From NCBI GenBank assembly GCA_965203795.1, contig OZ241915.1, positions 310,001 to 374,000 on the forward strand: a DNA stretch of 64,000 nt, written 5' to 3'. The number at the start of each line of letters is the position of its first letter. Within the stretch, counting starts at the first letter, position 1. This DNA is from CBDBBY01 sp965203795 (GTDB lineage Bacteria > Pseudomonadota > Alphaproteobacteria > Rhodobacterales > Rhodobacteraceae). A program made the translations under genes and the position numbers. The notes under the pieces are model-generated. The model did not search any database. It saw nothing but the letters and a program-made list of their open reading frames with translations, and was not told where the DNA came from. Below are positions 42,529 to 52,158 of this stretch, piece by piece.

Positions 42529-43974
42529 ATGGATCGCTCGACCGACCTGAGCGTCGGCTCGATCCCGGCGCATTTCCGCCGGATGGCGATCCCCACCGCC
42601 ATCGGGATGGTGTTCACGACCCTCTACAACGTCGTGGACATGTTCTTCGCGGGCCTGATTTCGACCGATGCGCTGGCCGGTCTTTCGATCTCGTTCCAGG
42701 TCTTCTTCATTCTCGTATCGGTGGGCTTCGGCGTGAATGCGGCCATGGGCGCGCTGATCGGAATCGCCTTGGGAGCGAAACGCCCCGCCCGCGCCAAGCG
42801 GGTGGCATGCCAAGGGCTCGGATACGCCGCGATCGCTTCCGTCGCGCTCGCAGCGCTGGGTTATTTTGCGGTTCCGTGGCTGCTGGCCGCCGTATCCGAG
42901 AGCGGCTCCTACCGCGACGCCGCGCACAGCTATCTGCAGATCCTTCTGCTCTCGACGCCGTCCTTCCTCGTGGCCTTCGGCGCGAACGGGATCCTGACGG
43001 CCCAAGGCGACGCGGTGAGCATGCAGCGCGCACAGATCGCGGCCTTCTTCGGGAACGTCATTCTGAATCCACTGCTGGTGTTCGGCATTCCCGGCCTGTT
43101 CGGCGGATTGGGTTTCGACGGCATCGCCCTTGCCACGGTGATCTGCCAGACCGGAGTCATGGCGTTCATCATTTTCCGCGTGTTCGGATCCGGCGTGATG
43201 CGGGCGCCGGTCCGCCCGTCTTACCGTCCGATCAGCCGCATCTACGTGGAAATCACCTCGCTGGCGCTTCCAACCAGCTCGGCGATGATCGTGACGATGA
43301 TCGGCGCCTTCGTGGTTCAGATGTTTCTGAAGGAGTTCGGCCCGGAAGCGCTCGCCGCGTACGGCGTCGGCCTGCGGATCGAGCAGATGCTTCTGCTGCC
43401 CGCATTCGGGCTCACGTTTTCGCTGCTTCCCATCGCCGCGCAGAACTTCGGCGCCGTCGAGTACGACAGGGTGCGGGAGGCCTTCGCCTTCTGCTGCAAG
43501 ATGGGCGCGGCCATAATGTTCGCCGGCTCGCTGCTTCTTTGGCTCGCGGCGCGGCCTGCCGTAAGCTTGTTCAGCTCGGATCCCGAAGTGGTCCGGATCG
43601 GCGGGGACTACCTGAACGTCGACGGCTTCATCCTGCCCATCTACATTGTGCTGTTCTCCATGAATTCGCTGCTCCAAGCGCTGAAGCGTCCGATCTGGAC
43701 GCTCTGGATCGGCGTGTTCCGCCAGATACTCGGCATTGCAGCGTTCGTTTCGCTGTACGTCCTGGTATTGGACATGGGAACCTGGGGCGTCTGGTTCGGA
43801 ATCGCCTCCAGCGTTGTCGCAGGCCTCGCGCTGGCGCTGTTCGTGACCAGCCGGGTAGCGAAGAAGGAGATCGGCGGACTTTTCAGAAGACAACGGAACG
43901 GCGAACCGGCCGGAGCCGCTCAGGGCGTCGGGCGGGTTCGGAACCCGGGCGGGGATCGCAAGGATGGACGATAG
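42529..43974 (+). CDS. MATE-family efflux transporter
   Basis: A 481-residue membrane protein with twelve hydrophobic segments arranged as two six-helix bundles. N-terminal AIPTAIGMVFTTLYNVVDMF and the second-half SLALPTSSAMIVTMIGAFV are family hallmarks. MATE pumps export cations, drugs or metabolites in exchange for Na+ or H+. Its end overlaps the glycerate kinase gene by 11 bases, an odd partner for a drug pump; it may export an intermediate of the pathway. Confidence 0.88.
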   Translation: MDRSTDLSVGSIPAHFRRMAIPTAIGMVFTTLYNVVDMFFAGLISTDALAGLSISFQVFFILVSVGFGVNAAMGALIGIALGAKRPARAKRVACQGLGYAAIASVALAALGYFAVPWLLAAVSESGSYRDAAHSYLQILLLSTPSFLVAFGANGILTAQGDAVSMQRAQIAAFFGNVILNPLLVFGIPGLFGGLGFDGIALATVICQTGVMAFIIFRVFGSGVMRAPVRPSYRPISRIYVEITSLALPTSSAMIVTMIGAFVVQMFLKEFGPEALAAYGVGLRIEQMLLLPAFGLTFSLLPIAAQNFGAVEYDRVREAFAFCCKMGAAIMFAGSLLLWLAARPAVSLFSSDPEVVRIGGDYLNVDGFILPIYIVLFSMNSLLQALKRPIWTLWIGVFRQILGIAAFVSLYVLVLDMGTWGVWFGIASSVVAGLALALFVTSRVAKKEIGGLFRRQRNGEPAGAAQGVGRVRNPGGDRKDGR

Positions 43975-45229
43975 GGAACTGCTGGCGGATCTCTACCGAT
44001 CCGCGGTCGCCGCTGCGGATCCGGAGGCCGCAATGGAGAAATGCCTGCCGAAGGACAGGACGAGTCCGGTCGTTGTCGTGGGCGCCGGAAAGGCATCGGC
44101 GCCGATGGCAGCGATCCTGGAGTCGCTTTGGCAGGGCCAAGTATCGGGCGCAGTTGCGGTTCCGTACGGCTACGGCGCCCCGACCGAATCCGTCCGGATA
44201 CTGGAGGCCGGGCATCCCGTTCCGGATCGGAACGGCCTTGCGGCGGTCAGCGAGATTCAAAATGCGGTTCAATGTCTCGGTTCCGAGGACTTTGTCGTTG
44301 CGCTGATCTCAGGTGGAGGCTCGGCACTGCTGCCGAGTCCGCCGCCCGGGTTTTCGCTGGAGGACGAGGCCGCGATGAACGAAGTGCTTCTCGCGAGCGG
44401 AGCGCCGATCGCGGCGATGAATGCGGTGCGGAAGCAGTTTTCGCTTGTCAAAGGCGGCCGCTTGGCGGCCTCGGCGTCTCCGGCCCGGATGCTGACGCTC
44501 GTCGTATCCGACGTGCCCGGGGACGATCCCGCACTGGTGGCGTCGGGCCCGACGGTCGCGGACGGATCAACGGCTGCCGACGCGTGCGAAGCGATCAGGC
44601 GGTACCAAATCCGGCTTCCGGAACGGGTCGACGAATTCATCCGGTCGGGCGGCCTTCCCCAGCCGACATTGAGGGTTCAGGAACAGGCGCGCAACGAAGT
44701 CAAAGTGGTGGCTTCGGCAAGGCTTTCGCTGGAGGCGGCGGCGCGGCGCGCGGAGGACCGCGGGCTGAACGTGCGCATCCTGTCCGATTCGATTGAAGGC
44801 GAGTCGCGCGAGGTCGCGAAAGTGCTCGGCGCAATCGCGAAGGAGGTGCTCCGCTGGAACCGCCCGTGGCCAAAGCCTGCGGTTCTCTTGTCCGGCGGCG
44901 AAACCACGGTGACGCTGCGGCCCGCAAGCGAGCGTGGGTTCGGCGGTCCCAACACGGAGCTGCAGCTCGCGTTCGCGCTGGAGGTCGCCGGTTGCGAGGG
45001 TTTGGCGTCCCTTGCGGCGGACACCGACGGCATAGACGGAACCGGCTCGAACGCGGGCGCGTTCGTTTCGGGAAGCACGATCGGACTGATGCGCAACGCC
45101 GGAGTCGATCCCGCGGCGATGCTGGCGCGGAACGACGCCGCGACCGGCTTCGGCATGATCGACGGCCTGTTCGCGCCCGGTCCGACAGGCACGAACGTCA
45201 ATGATTTCAGGGCGATCATCGTCCGCTGA
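43964..45229 (+). CDS. Glycerate 2-kinase (MOFRL family)
   Basis: A 421-residue kinase. N-terminal GAGKASAPMAAILESLW, the central ALISGGGSALLPSPPPGFSL and VRKQFSLVKGGRLAASA, and the C-terminal MOFRL region (LLSGGETTVTL, ADTDGIDGTGSNAGAFV) identify the family, which makes 2-phosphoglycerate from D-glycerate. The product enters lower glycolysis. It is the last gene of the catabolic island and overlaps the MATE gene. With a dehydratase and dehydrogenase it would complete a route in which tartronate semialdehyde or glycerate is formed from a sugar acid. Confidence 0.92.
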   Translation: MDDRELLADLYRSAVAAADPEAAMEKCLPKDRTSPVVVVGAGKASAPMAAILESLWQGQVSGAVAVPYGYGAPTESVRILEAGHPVPDRNGLAAVSEIQNAVQCLGSEDFVVALISGGGSALLPSPPPGFSLEDEAAMNEVLLASGAPIAAMNAVRKQFSLVKGGRLAASASPARMLTLVVSDVPGDDPALVASGPTVADGSTAADACEAIRRYQIRLPERVDEFIRSGGLPQPTLRVQEQARNEVKVVASARLSLEAAARRAEDRGLNVRILSDSIEGESREVAKVLGAIAKEVLRWNRPWPKPAVLLSGGETTVTLRPASERGFGGPNTELQLAFALEVAGCEGLASLAADTDGIDGTGSNAGAFVSGSTIGLMRNAGVDPAAMLARNDAATGFGMIDGLFAPGPTGTNVNDFRAIIVR

Positions 45230-45479
45230 TTTAACAGGCAATGTGCCTGGTCCGCGGCGCGGATGCAGCAAGAGCTCCACTGATGAAACCACCTCTGGCG
45301 CACTCATCACGTCGGATGCTTGCACGCCTTTGTGCGCTTGTTTCCGGCTTGCAAACACTTGAATTTTCGGTCGGCGCGAACTCCGGGTTCGCTTCGAAAG
45401 TCGGTTGCCGAGAAGACGAAGCCCCGATCCTGCGCAATTGCGACAGGTTCACGGCTCAAACGTCCGTCATTCGGAAACT

Positions 45480-46097
45480 TCACGATTTCTGCAGTAATTT
45501 GTTGAACTTAATAGTTTTTGAGGTGTGCAGGGAGAGCTTCCGCCAAGCTGGATGTTGGCGTCGGCGACCGCGATGTGGGTATGCCTCCGCGTAGATCTTG
45601 GCGGCGGTCACTTTCTCTTCGGACAGTGCTGGGTAGGCCAAAAGAAGTGCGGCAACTTCGTCCCCGTTGGCTAGCATATCGGCAATGTCGTGAACGGGGA
45701 TCCGTGTTCCATTGAAACACGGCGTGCCGCCCATGATGTCCTTGTTGCTTGTGATCATCCTTCTGGATTTCTCAAGCGAAGCGATGCGTCGCTTCACGTC
45801 GCTACGCATTGGGCGCAAGTCGACAGATACGATGTCCTCGTGGACCGTCCTTGCGTCGGGGGCGTCGAGCGCATGGCGCACAAGCCGTCGCCGACAGTTC
45901 AAAGTCAGTATCCCGGCGGTTTCGTAGGCGAGCTTCAGACCGAGCAGCGCGTGTTTCGGAATCACCCGAGCGCCCCTGGGGTTCTTTACGGGGGCACCCA
46001 GCAGACCAGCATCGGTTATCCGATGCACCTGCTTGAGTGGAACTCCTGTCACGCAAGCTGCTTCATTTGCCGACAGTGTCGGCTCTTCGGCGCTCAT
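45480..46097 (-). CDS. DUF433 protein with MerR-like N-terminus, orphan antitoxin-like
   Basis: A 205-residue protein. The N-terminal third has a MerR/excisionase-like helix-turn-helix (TLSANEAACVTGVPLKQVHR). The C-terminal part is a DUF433 domain: DIMGGTPCFNGTRIPVHDIA and LLAYPALSEEKVTAAKIYAE. AAGGA lies eight bases before the ATG. Such proteins are antitoxins (VapB45-like) usually followed by a DUF5615 PIN toxin that overlaps by a few bases. Nothing resembling a PIN protein follows; its end enters a region with no minus-strand gene. The last 25 residues are atypical, so the 3' end may have been replaced. Confidence 0.8.
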   Translation of the reverse strand: MSAEEPTLSANEAACVTGVPLKQVHRITDAGLLGAPVKNPRGARVIPKHALLGLKLAYETAGILTLNCRRRLVRHALDAPDARTVHEDIVSVDLRPMRSDVKRRIASLEKSRRMITSNKDIMGGTPCFNGTRIPVHDIADMLANGDEVAALLLAYPALSEEKVTAAKIYAEAYPHRGRRRQHPAWRKLSLHTSKTIKFNKLLQKS

Positions 46098-46820
46098 TGC
46101 CGCAATCCTTCCGTCATTCTGGAATGAATATGATAGGTTTGGGCAAGGGATTCCAGCCAGTCAGCGCTAACGACCTGATCCAGTATCTGAAATAGTCTTC
46201 GCTACGTCGCGGAAATGCAGTCTTTCGGCTGATCGTGTCCGATTTCCCCATACGCGGTGGTCCTCACCACAAGCCATTCAACGACGATAGGAAGTGGCAT
46301 TGGGCAGGCTCAATACGGCGGACAAGACGTCAAGATTCCGATCGGGATGCTGCGAGTGGAATCGTGGCACCTTGAGAGCACGCGTGAACCGTTTTGCCAA
46401 GGTCTCCCTTGTTGTCGCTGAAAGCAGGATGGTACGCGCTTGCTCAGAGCGTTGACAAAAAGATCCATTCATGAACTGGAAGAGCTTGGAAGCCGGCTTC
46501 GTCTTTGAGGGCAAAGCAGTCGGCGTTTTCGGTCGCCAGCGGTCAGAAAAGTGTCGTGGGCGTTTGGTCGCGGACCATCTTGCCGCAGAAATTGCCGACA
46601 TCTTCCGGAACTCGGCTGTTTTGGAGATTTGAACTACACTTCAAGCAGCAACATTGATATGGGCCGATTTCCCGAACCGGTAACAATTTTCATAGCGGTT
46701 TGCTTGATCGTGTGCGGCGTCTCTGGTCGAGGCAGCACGAAGCGGTTCATCGAAACATGAAAGTGCCAAGCAGAACCCCGTCCGCGTGCTCGCGGGGAGA
46801 GAAGCAAGATTGGTTGCAGT
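46098..46820. other. Intergenic region upstream of the SIR2 gene
   Basis: This 723-base stretch has no supported gene. A 53-codon frame starting at about 46472 (MNWKSLEAGFVFEGKAVGVF) and a minus-strand frame at 46278-46601 are the longest; neither has a ribosome site or recognisable domain. Some decayed coding sequence may be present. The promoter of the SIR2 gene is expected near its 3' end, where the sequence is moderately AT-rich. Confidence 0.4.
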
Positions 46821-48023
46821 ATGCCTGAACTTGTAGCCAACGGCCCGAACATTCCTGTTCATCTCATGAACGAGCTGGACAGTGGCAGAGTAGTTTTCTT
46901 TTGCGGAGCAGGAGTTTCAGCAGGTTCAAATTCTAGGCTTCCGACTTTCGCCCGCCTCGTGGACCAAGTGTACAACGCAAACGACATGGAACCTGATGGA
47001 GTTGAACGGGAAGCGTTGGATCGCAGTGAGCCGAGCCCTGATCGTCGCCGTCCGAGTTTCGACAAGGCACTTGGACTGCTGGAGCGGCCGAACCGTTTGG
47101 GAACGCGAGTGCTGCGTAGCACCGTCATCAACATTCTTTCGATCCCGGCAACGGGATCGCTCGATCTCCATAAGGCCCTGATCGCGTTGTCTCGGCACGA
47201 ACAGGGAGTCCGTCTGGTCACCACCAACTTCGACAACCGATTTGTCGAAGCCGGGCTGGACGAACAACTGGTCGACGCCGCTCCGAAGCTGCCTATACCG
47301 AAGCCTTACAGTTGGTCGAGCCTCGTGCATCTGCATGGCCGAATCCTTCCGAATGACGAAGGCTCAAACCTTGTCCTCACCGCAGCGGATTTCGGACGGG
47401 CGTATCTGACGGAACGGTGGGCGGCGCGATTCGTCACCGAACTGTTCAGGGAATTCGTTGTCGTCTTTGTCGGCTACAGCGTCGGCGACCCTGTCATGAG
47501 CTACATGGTTGACGCCCTCGCGGCAGAACGCGCCAACGGTGCTAAATTTACAATGGCCTACGCCTTCGCCGGTCACGATGGCACTGACGGCGGTCCCCAT
47601 AAGGTGCGGGACGGATGGCTTGCAAAAAACATTGAACCGATTCTCTACAATATTCAATGTCACCACAGGCTTGTCGACGACACCTTGGTCGAGTGGGCAA
47701 GAATTCGAGGCGATCCTCTCCATGCCCGTTCCCAGATCGCGCTCAACGAGATTTCAAAACTTCCAGCTGGACCGGACGACCCGATGGTTGAACGCGTTTC
47801 GTGGGCTTTGCAGGACCCTGTTGCGGCGGAGGCTCTGGCTGAAGCACCCCCGGTCGAGAACGAAGACGACTTCCCGACGGTTGGGAGATGGGTGGAAGCC
47901 CTCGCGAAAAAGGGGTTGCTGGGTTGCGTCGCGCCAAGTGTGAACTCGAGTCCTAGAAATCAGGGCCCTACATTCATGCCGTTGGTGGGATATGGATTCG
48001 ATCCACAGTACTCTCAAGAACTA

Positions 48024-48876
48024 GGGCCTGTTAACGCTTGATGATTTCGACGATGAGGGCGAAGCAAAGGAAAGCGGCGTACATCGCGTCGAGCTTCTCG
48101 AACCTGGTGAAGATGCGCCGGCAGCCCTTGATCCGGCGGAACAGCCGCTCGACCTCATTCCGCCGCTTGTAGGTTTCGCGGTCGAAATCCCATTTGCTCC
48201 TCCGGTTCGACTTGGGCGGCACAACCGGGGTCATCCTGAGTTCGCGAGCGAGCTCGAGGGTCTCGTCGCCCTCGTAGGCGCGGTCCACCGCCAGCGGAAC
48301 CTTGGCGGCCCGCTCGCCGAAGCGCTTCAGCAGGACCCGGCCTTCGGGCGCGTCGCGGGCCTGCCCGCCGGAAAGGCGGAAAGCCATTGCCAACCAATCG
48401 CTTGCGGCGATCATGTGGATCTTCGTGTTCCAGCCGCCGCGGGATTTGCCGATGCTTTGCGGGCCCGCTTTTTTTGGGCCCCGGTTCCGTCCGGATGCAC
48501 TTCGGCGCTGGTGCTGTCGAGGCCGAGGCAATCGAGGTCCTTGTCCGTCAGCTCCTGCTCCCGCAGCGCCGCAAGCAGCCGCGCCAGCACGCCCGCCTCG
48601 GCCCAGCGGCGCAGCCGCATGCAGGCCGTGTGCCACTTGCCGCAGCGCTCCGGAAGGGCGCGCCACTTGCAGCCGTTCTCAAGAATGCGCAGCAAGGCAT
48701 TGACGATGACGATGTTCGGAATCAGCACATTGCCGCGCTGGACCGGCAGATGGGGATGCAGCAAGGCGCATTGCTCTTCGGTGATGCAGGCCATGATTGG
48801 GAACTGCTCGCTTGTTTTTTCATTCTTGGCAACGACTTGCCACAGATCCGATCTTGACGCAAGCGTTAACAGGCCC
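48024..48876 (-). mobile_element. IS5-family (IS427-group) insertion sequence, 853 bp
   Basis: Terminal inverted repeats: GGGCCTGTTAACGCTTG at the left end and CAAGCGTTAACAGGCCC at the right, apart from minor offsets. The target duplication is TA (48022-48023 and 48877-48878), normal for the IS427 group. The element contains a transposase read from the minus strand in two overlapping frames. It lies after codon 401 of the SIR2 gene and its removal restores the host frame exactly. Confidence 0.92.
48031..48794 (-). CDS. IS5/IS427-type transposase, two frames joined by -1 frameshift
   Basis: OrfA runs 48794-48411 and starts MACITEEQCALLHPHLPVQR (the DUF4096-like head). OrfB covers 48031 up to about 48475 and holds the DDE part: IHMIAASDWLAMAFRLSGGQ and VPLAVDRAYEGDETLEL, ending CFALIVEIIKR. 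A run of seven A (T at 48469-48475) lies in the overlap, and a -1 slip there joins OrfA to OrfB, the usual arrangement in this group. Together they form a transposase of about 250 residues. Both frames look intact, so the element may be active. Confidence 0.9.
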
Positions 48877-49440
48877 TAGACAGCACAAGGAAGTATCTCG
48901 GGCGCTGGATTGCTCGTCATTTGCATGTGCCCCAGCTTCTCGGTTGGGTAATTCGGAGCGGCGGTTACTTGCATCCCGAACTTCGAGCGCAAGTTCGGAG
49001 CAGCCTGGCCGATGCTAGCTTGAACATTCCGTCCAGAATTCGGATTCTTTGGACTGTGTTGTCAAACCAAAATCCGATCGACCATAGAGAGCACTTGTGG
49101 ACTACCGATCATTATTCGACGAGTGCTTCGGAGTCGGAGAGCCGTCACATTGAGAGTGAAGCCGTCAAGAGCATCGCTCCTCGCTTGGTAGCGTGCCCCG
49201 GCCCTTCCCCGCATCTGTTGTTGCGGCCACTTTTCAGCAAGAAAGCGAAACCTATACGACCGATAGATGCGTGCGGTCATTTAAAACTGGTATCTGGTGA
49301 CGAAAACTTTCAGTATACGCTTGAATCAATTTTGGCAAATTCGACCGCTCTCTTGCGACATGCAGATACACTTACCAATTATCTCGACCAAGCACTCGAT
49401 CTGATAGAAACCGCTGATAATGAAATTTCGAATTCATCAT

Positions 49441-50651
49441 ATGGCTCATACATTTGAGTACTCACGTCAAGATGTTGTGCAGGCGGGAAAGGCCGCTTCC
49501 GGTCGGCTTCGCCGGGACCCGGACGCGACGCCTACGCGGCTTGGCTTCGGATTCGGGCGCTTCGGCGCCGGTTTCGGGGGATTTCCAGGATTCCGGGCGG
49601 AGTCCGCCCTTGCGCCGGACGCCGGATCAGGCTCGGCCGCCGACGATGTCCTTGTAGGACGCGTGGCCGATCTCCAGCCCGGCGCGGACGATGCCCAGGA
49701 AGGCGTGGCGGCGGTTCCGCCGCCGGTTCCACCGGAAGGCGAACTCGGCAAGGTAGCGGTCGAGGTGCTTCTCCCGGAACCCGTGGCATACGCCCATCGC
49801 CCACCGCTTCAGGTTTGAGAACGCGCGGTGGATCCACCGCATGACCTCGTGGGCGGGCCGGTCGCCGACCGTCACCGCGCTGCGGCGGGGAATGCCCGCG
49901 CAACCGAGCCAGTCGTCCGTCCGGAGCGGCGTGCCCGGCTGCACGGCCGACTCCGCGAACCGGCGCAGCGAATCCCCCGAGAAGTCCCGGATGCGCCGGA
50001 GCTTCAGCCGCCGCGGCGCCCCGTGCGGGCTCAGCTCCACCGCCCCCGCGATCAGCAGCTTCCCGTCCGCGCTCCGGCCCCGCTTCGGCGGCCGGCCGCC
50101 CTTGCGCCGGTGGGGAACCATCGTCTCGTCCGCCTCGACGAACCCGCGAAGCAGGGCTCCCTCCGAGGAGGCCATGGCGCGGCGGAGCTTCTGAAGCATC
50201 AGCCAGGACGTCGTGTCGCTGCCCAGCCCCAGCTGCTGCTTGAGCTGCGCCGCCGAGATCCCGTTCGAGTGCGTCGCCGCCAGGTGGATGGCGGCGATCC
50301 ACTTCTTCAGCGGAACGTGCGTGCGGTGCAGGAAGGTGCCCGCCGTCGCCGAGGTCTGCTTCCGGCAGTCCCGGCACTGGCGCACGCAGCGGGGCCGCTT
50401 GAGCCGGACCGCGTTCCGGCTGCCGCACTCCGGGCAACGGAACCCGCCGCGCCAGCGGATCTTCGCCAGATACTCCGCGCACGCCTCGTCGTCCGGAAAC
50501 CGCGCCTCCAGCTCCGCGCGCGTGATCGTCGGAATCGGCTTGCTTCGGATCGCCATGCCGCAAGCGATAGCGGAATCCGCCCGGCTCGTCAACCCCCGTA
50601 CGCAACATCTTGTGGTCGCAACGCATTCGCGGATTCAAGTGTATGAGCCAT
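49441..50651 (-). mobile_element. IS1595-family insertion sequence, 1211 bp
   Basis: The 8-bp target duplication TTCATCAT is at 49433-49440 and 50652-50659. The ends are inverted repeats, ATGGCTCATACA-TTGA at the left and its mirror at the right, with a second inverted block around CAAGATGTTG. It carries one transposase gene on the minus strand. It splits codon 589 of the SIR2 gene, and removing it plus one duplication restores the frame. Confidence 0.93.
49627..50556 (-). CDS. IS1595-family transposase
   Basis: A 309-residue transposase starting MAIRSKPIPTITRAELEARF. An N-terminal zinc ribbon (CPECGSRNAVRLKRPRCVRQ and CRDCRKQ) is followed by the ISXO2-like DDE domain with VEADETMV, and by RWAMGVCHGFREKHLDRYLA. 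The start at 50556 is the first ATG that gives a compact N-terminus; an in-frame start at 50592 has no better site. The protein appears intact. Confidence 0.9.
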   Translation of the reverse strand: MAIRSKPIPTITRAELEARFPDDEACAEYLAKIRWRGGFRCPECGSRNAVRLKRPRCVRQCRDCRKQTSATAGTFLHRTHVPLKKWIAAIHLAATHSNGISAAQLKQQLGLGSDTTSWLMLQKLRRAMASSEGALLRGFVEADETMVPHRRKGGRPPKRGRSADGKLLIAGAVELSPHGAPRRLKLRRIRDFSGDSLRRFAESAVQPGTPLRTDDWLGCAGIPRRSAVTVGDRPAHEVMRWIHRAFSNLKRWAMGVCHGFREKHLDRYLAEFAFRWNRRRNRRHAFLGIVRAGLEIGHASYKDIVGGRA

Positions 50652-52158
50652 TTCATCATTTTATCGGCCTTCGATTGCAGAGCACGATCAGAATCGAAAT
50701 AGTGAAAATTGGACGCTCCTCATAGATCTGGCTCGTGACAGCTATTTCAAATTGGTCGACGCAGCTCCAGCGCGTGGAGACAACCTGCTTTCCCGCTGGG
50801 TGCTTTCCGACCGGATCCTGTTTAAGCGACTAGCCCTTCATGCTCTTACCGAAAACCCGAAGTCCGATATCCAGCATGCAAGAAAGCTTCTCGTCGCGGG
50901 TCGCAGGCCTGGCATATGGGAGTGGGAGTTGAATCGTGAAGTGCTGCGGTTCTTCAGAATGGCTGGGCGGCGTCTTCCGCGTAGCCTGAGGGCCGAGATT
51001 GTCCGCACCATTCATAACGGTCCAATGACCAAGTCAAAAAAGGCAACGTATGCCGAAGCCAAGTCCATCCGCGGAGAAAAGGCATTACGATTCTGCAAAT
51101 TGATTGCGTCCGGTGCGCGGCTCGACAAGAAGTCAAGGGAATTGGTCGAAGAATTTGATTCTAATCGTGAAGCTGGACTTAACGAACGCAACGAGTTCTT
51201 GGTTTGGACCGACAATCTGGAAACCATGAGCGCGGAAGAATATATCCCGAAGGAGCTCCTCGATAGTTCAGTTGATGACGTCACGACAGTGCTTGAAAAT
51301 AAGAAGATCGGCAACTACGGGTTTCGAGAGTTTGCCCTGCGCTACCCGGTTAAGATTGCTTCCGCACTTCGGCGCATCGCGAATCGCGGGGCGTGGCCGT
51401 TGACGTTCTGGATAGATTTCCTATGGACCATTGCAATCACTCACGAAAATCCTATCCACCATGCAAGATTGCGGAACTATGTTGCGCAGGTGCTTACAAC
51501 CGCTCCCGCTGAGGTGTTCACAAAAGTAGATTCCGCTGCGGCGGTGCTCATAAAGCGTATAGCGGGGGAATATGGAATCGCTCAAGAGCCAGAGTTGCAA
51601 GTGATTTGGACAAAAGCCTGGGGTGGGATTGGCAAGATGCGGACAGAAGTACAAAATGAGAACGACGCGCTTACGACCGCGTTGAATCACGCTGCTGGAA
51701 TGCTGGCGGGTGCAGCATTGATACGATTGTGGAAGTACGAACCGCGAGATGGCAAGGGCCTACCGCTACCGGTTCGCTATTACTTCGACACAATCAGTCA
51801 TGATCCGAGCGGACGATTTGGACGCGTGATGTTGGCTGCTAATCTCAGTAAGCTGTTTGCGATAGATCCGGAATGGGTTAAAAAAAACCTGATTCCTCGA
51901 CTTAGCCTTCAGTCTTCTGAGGAGGCAAGGGACCTATGGTCGGCACATGGCAGGTCGAAAGCCTTTAGTCATGATCTTCTTCTAGCATTCAAGTCAATGT
52001 TTTTTCAAGTTCTTCAAGACACTGAAATAGATCAACGAAGCAAAGTTGATCTCGTTAGGTTGTTTATGTCAATTTGTCTTGAGCGACCGAAATATTTGAC
52101 GCCAAGCGAAGTTCGTGACGTGGTCAGATCGGTATCAAGGGACGCACTGCCTATTGTA

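Noticed and set aside
45241..45594. 117-codon plus-strand frame after glycerate kinase
   Set aside because: It overlaps the DUF433 gene antisense and has no ribosome site or recognisable domain.
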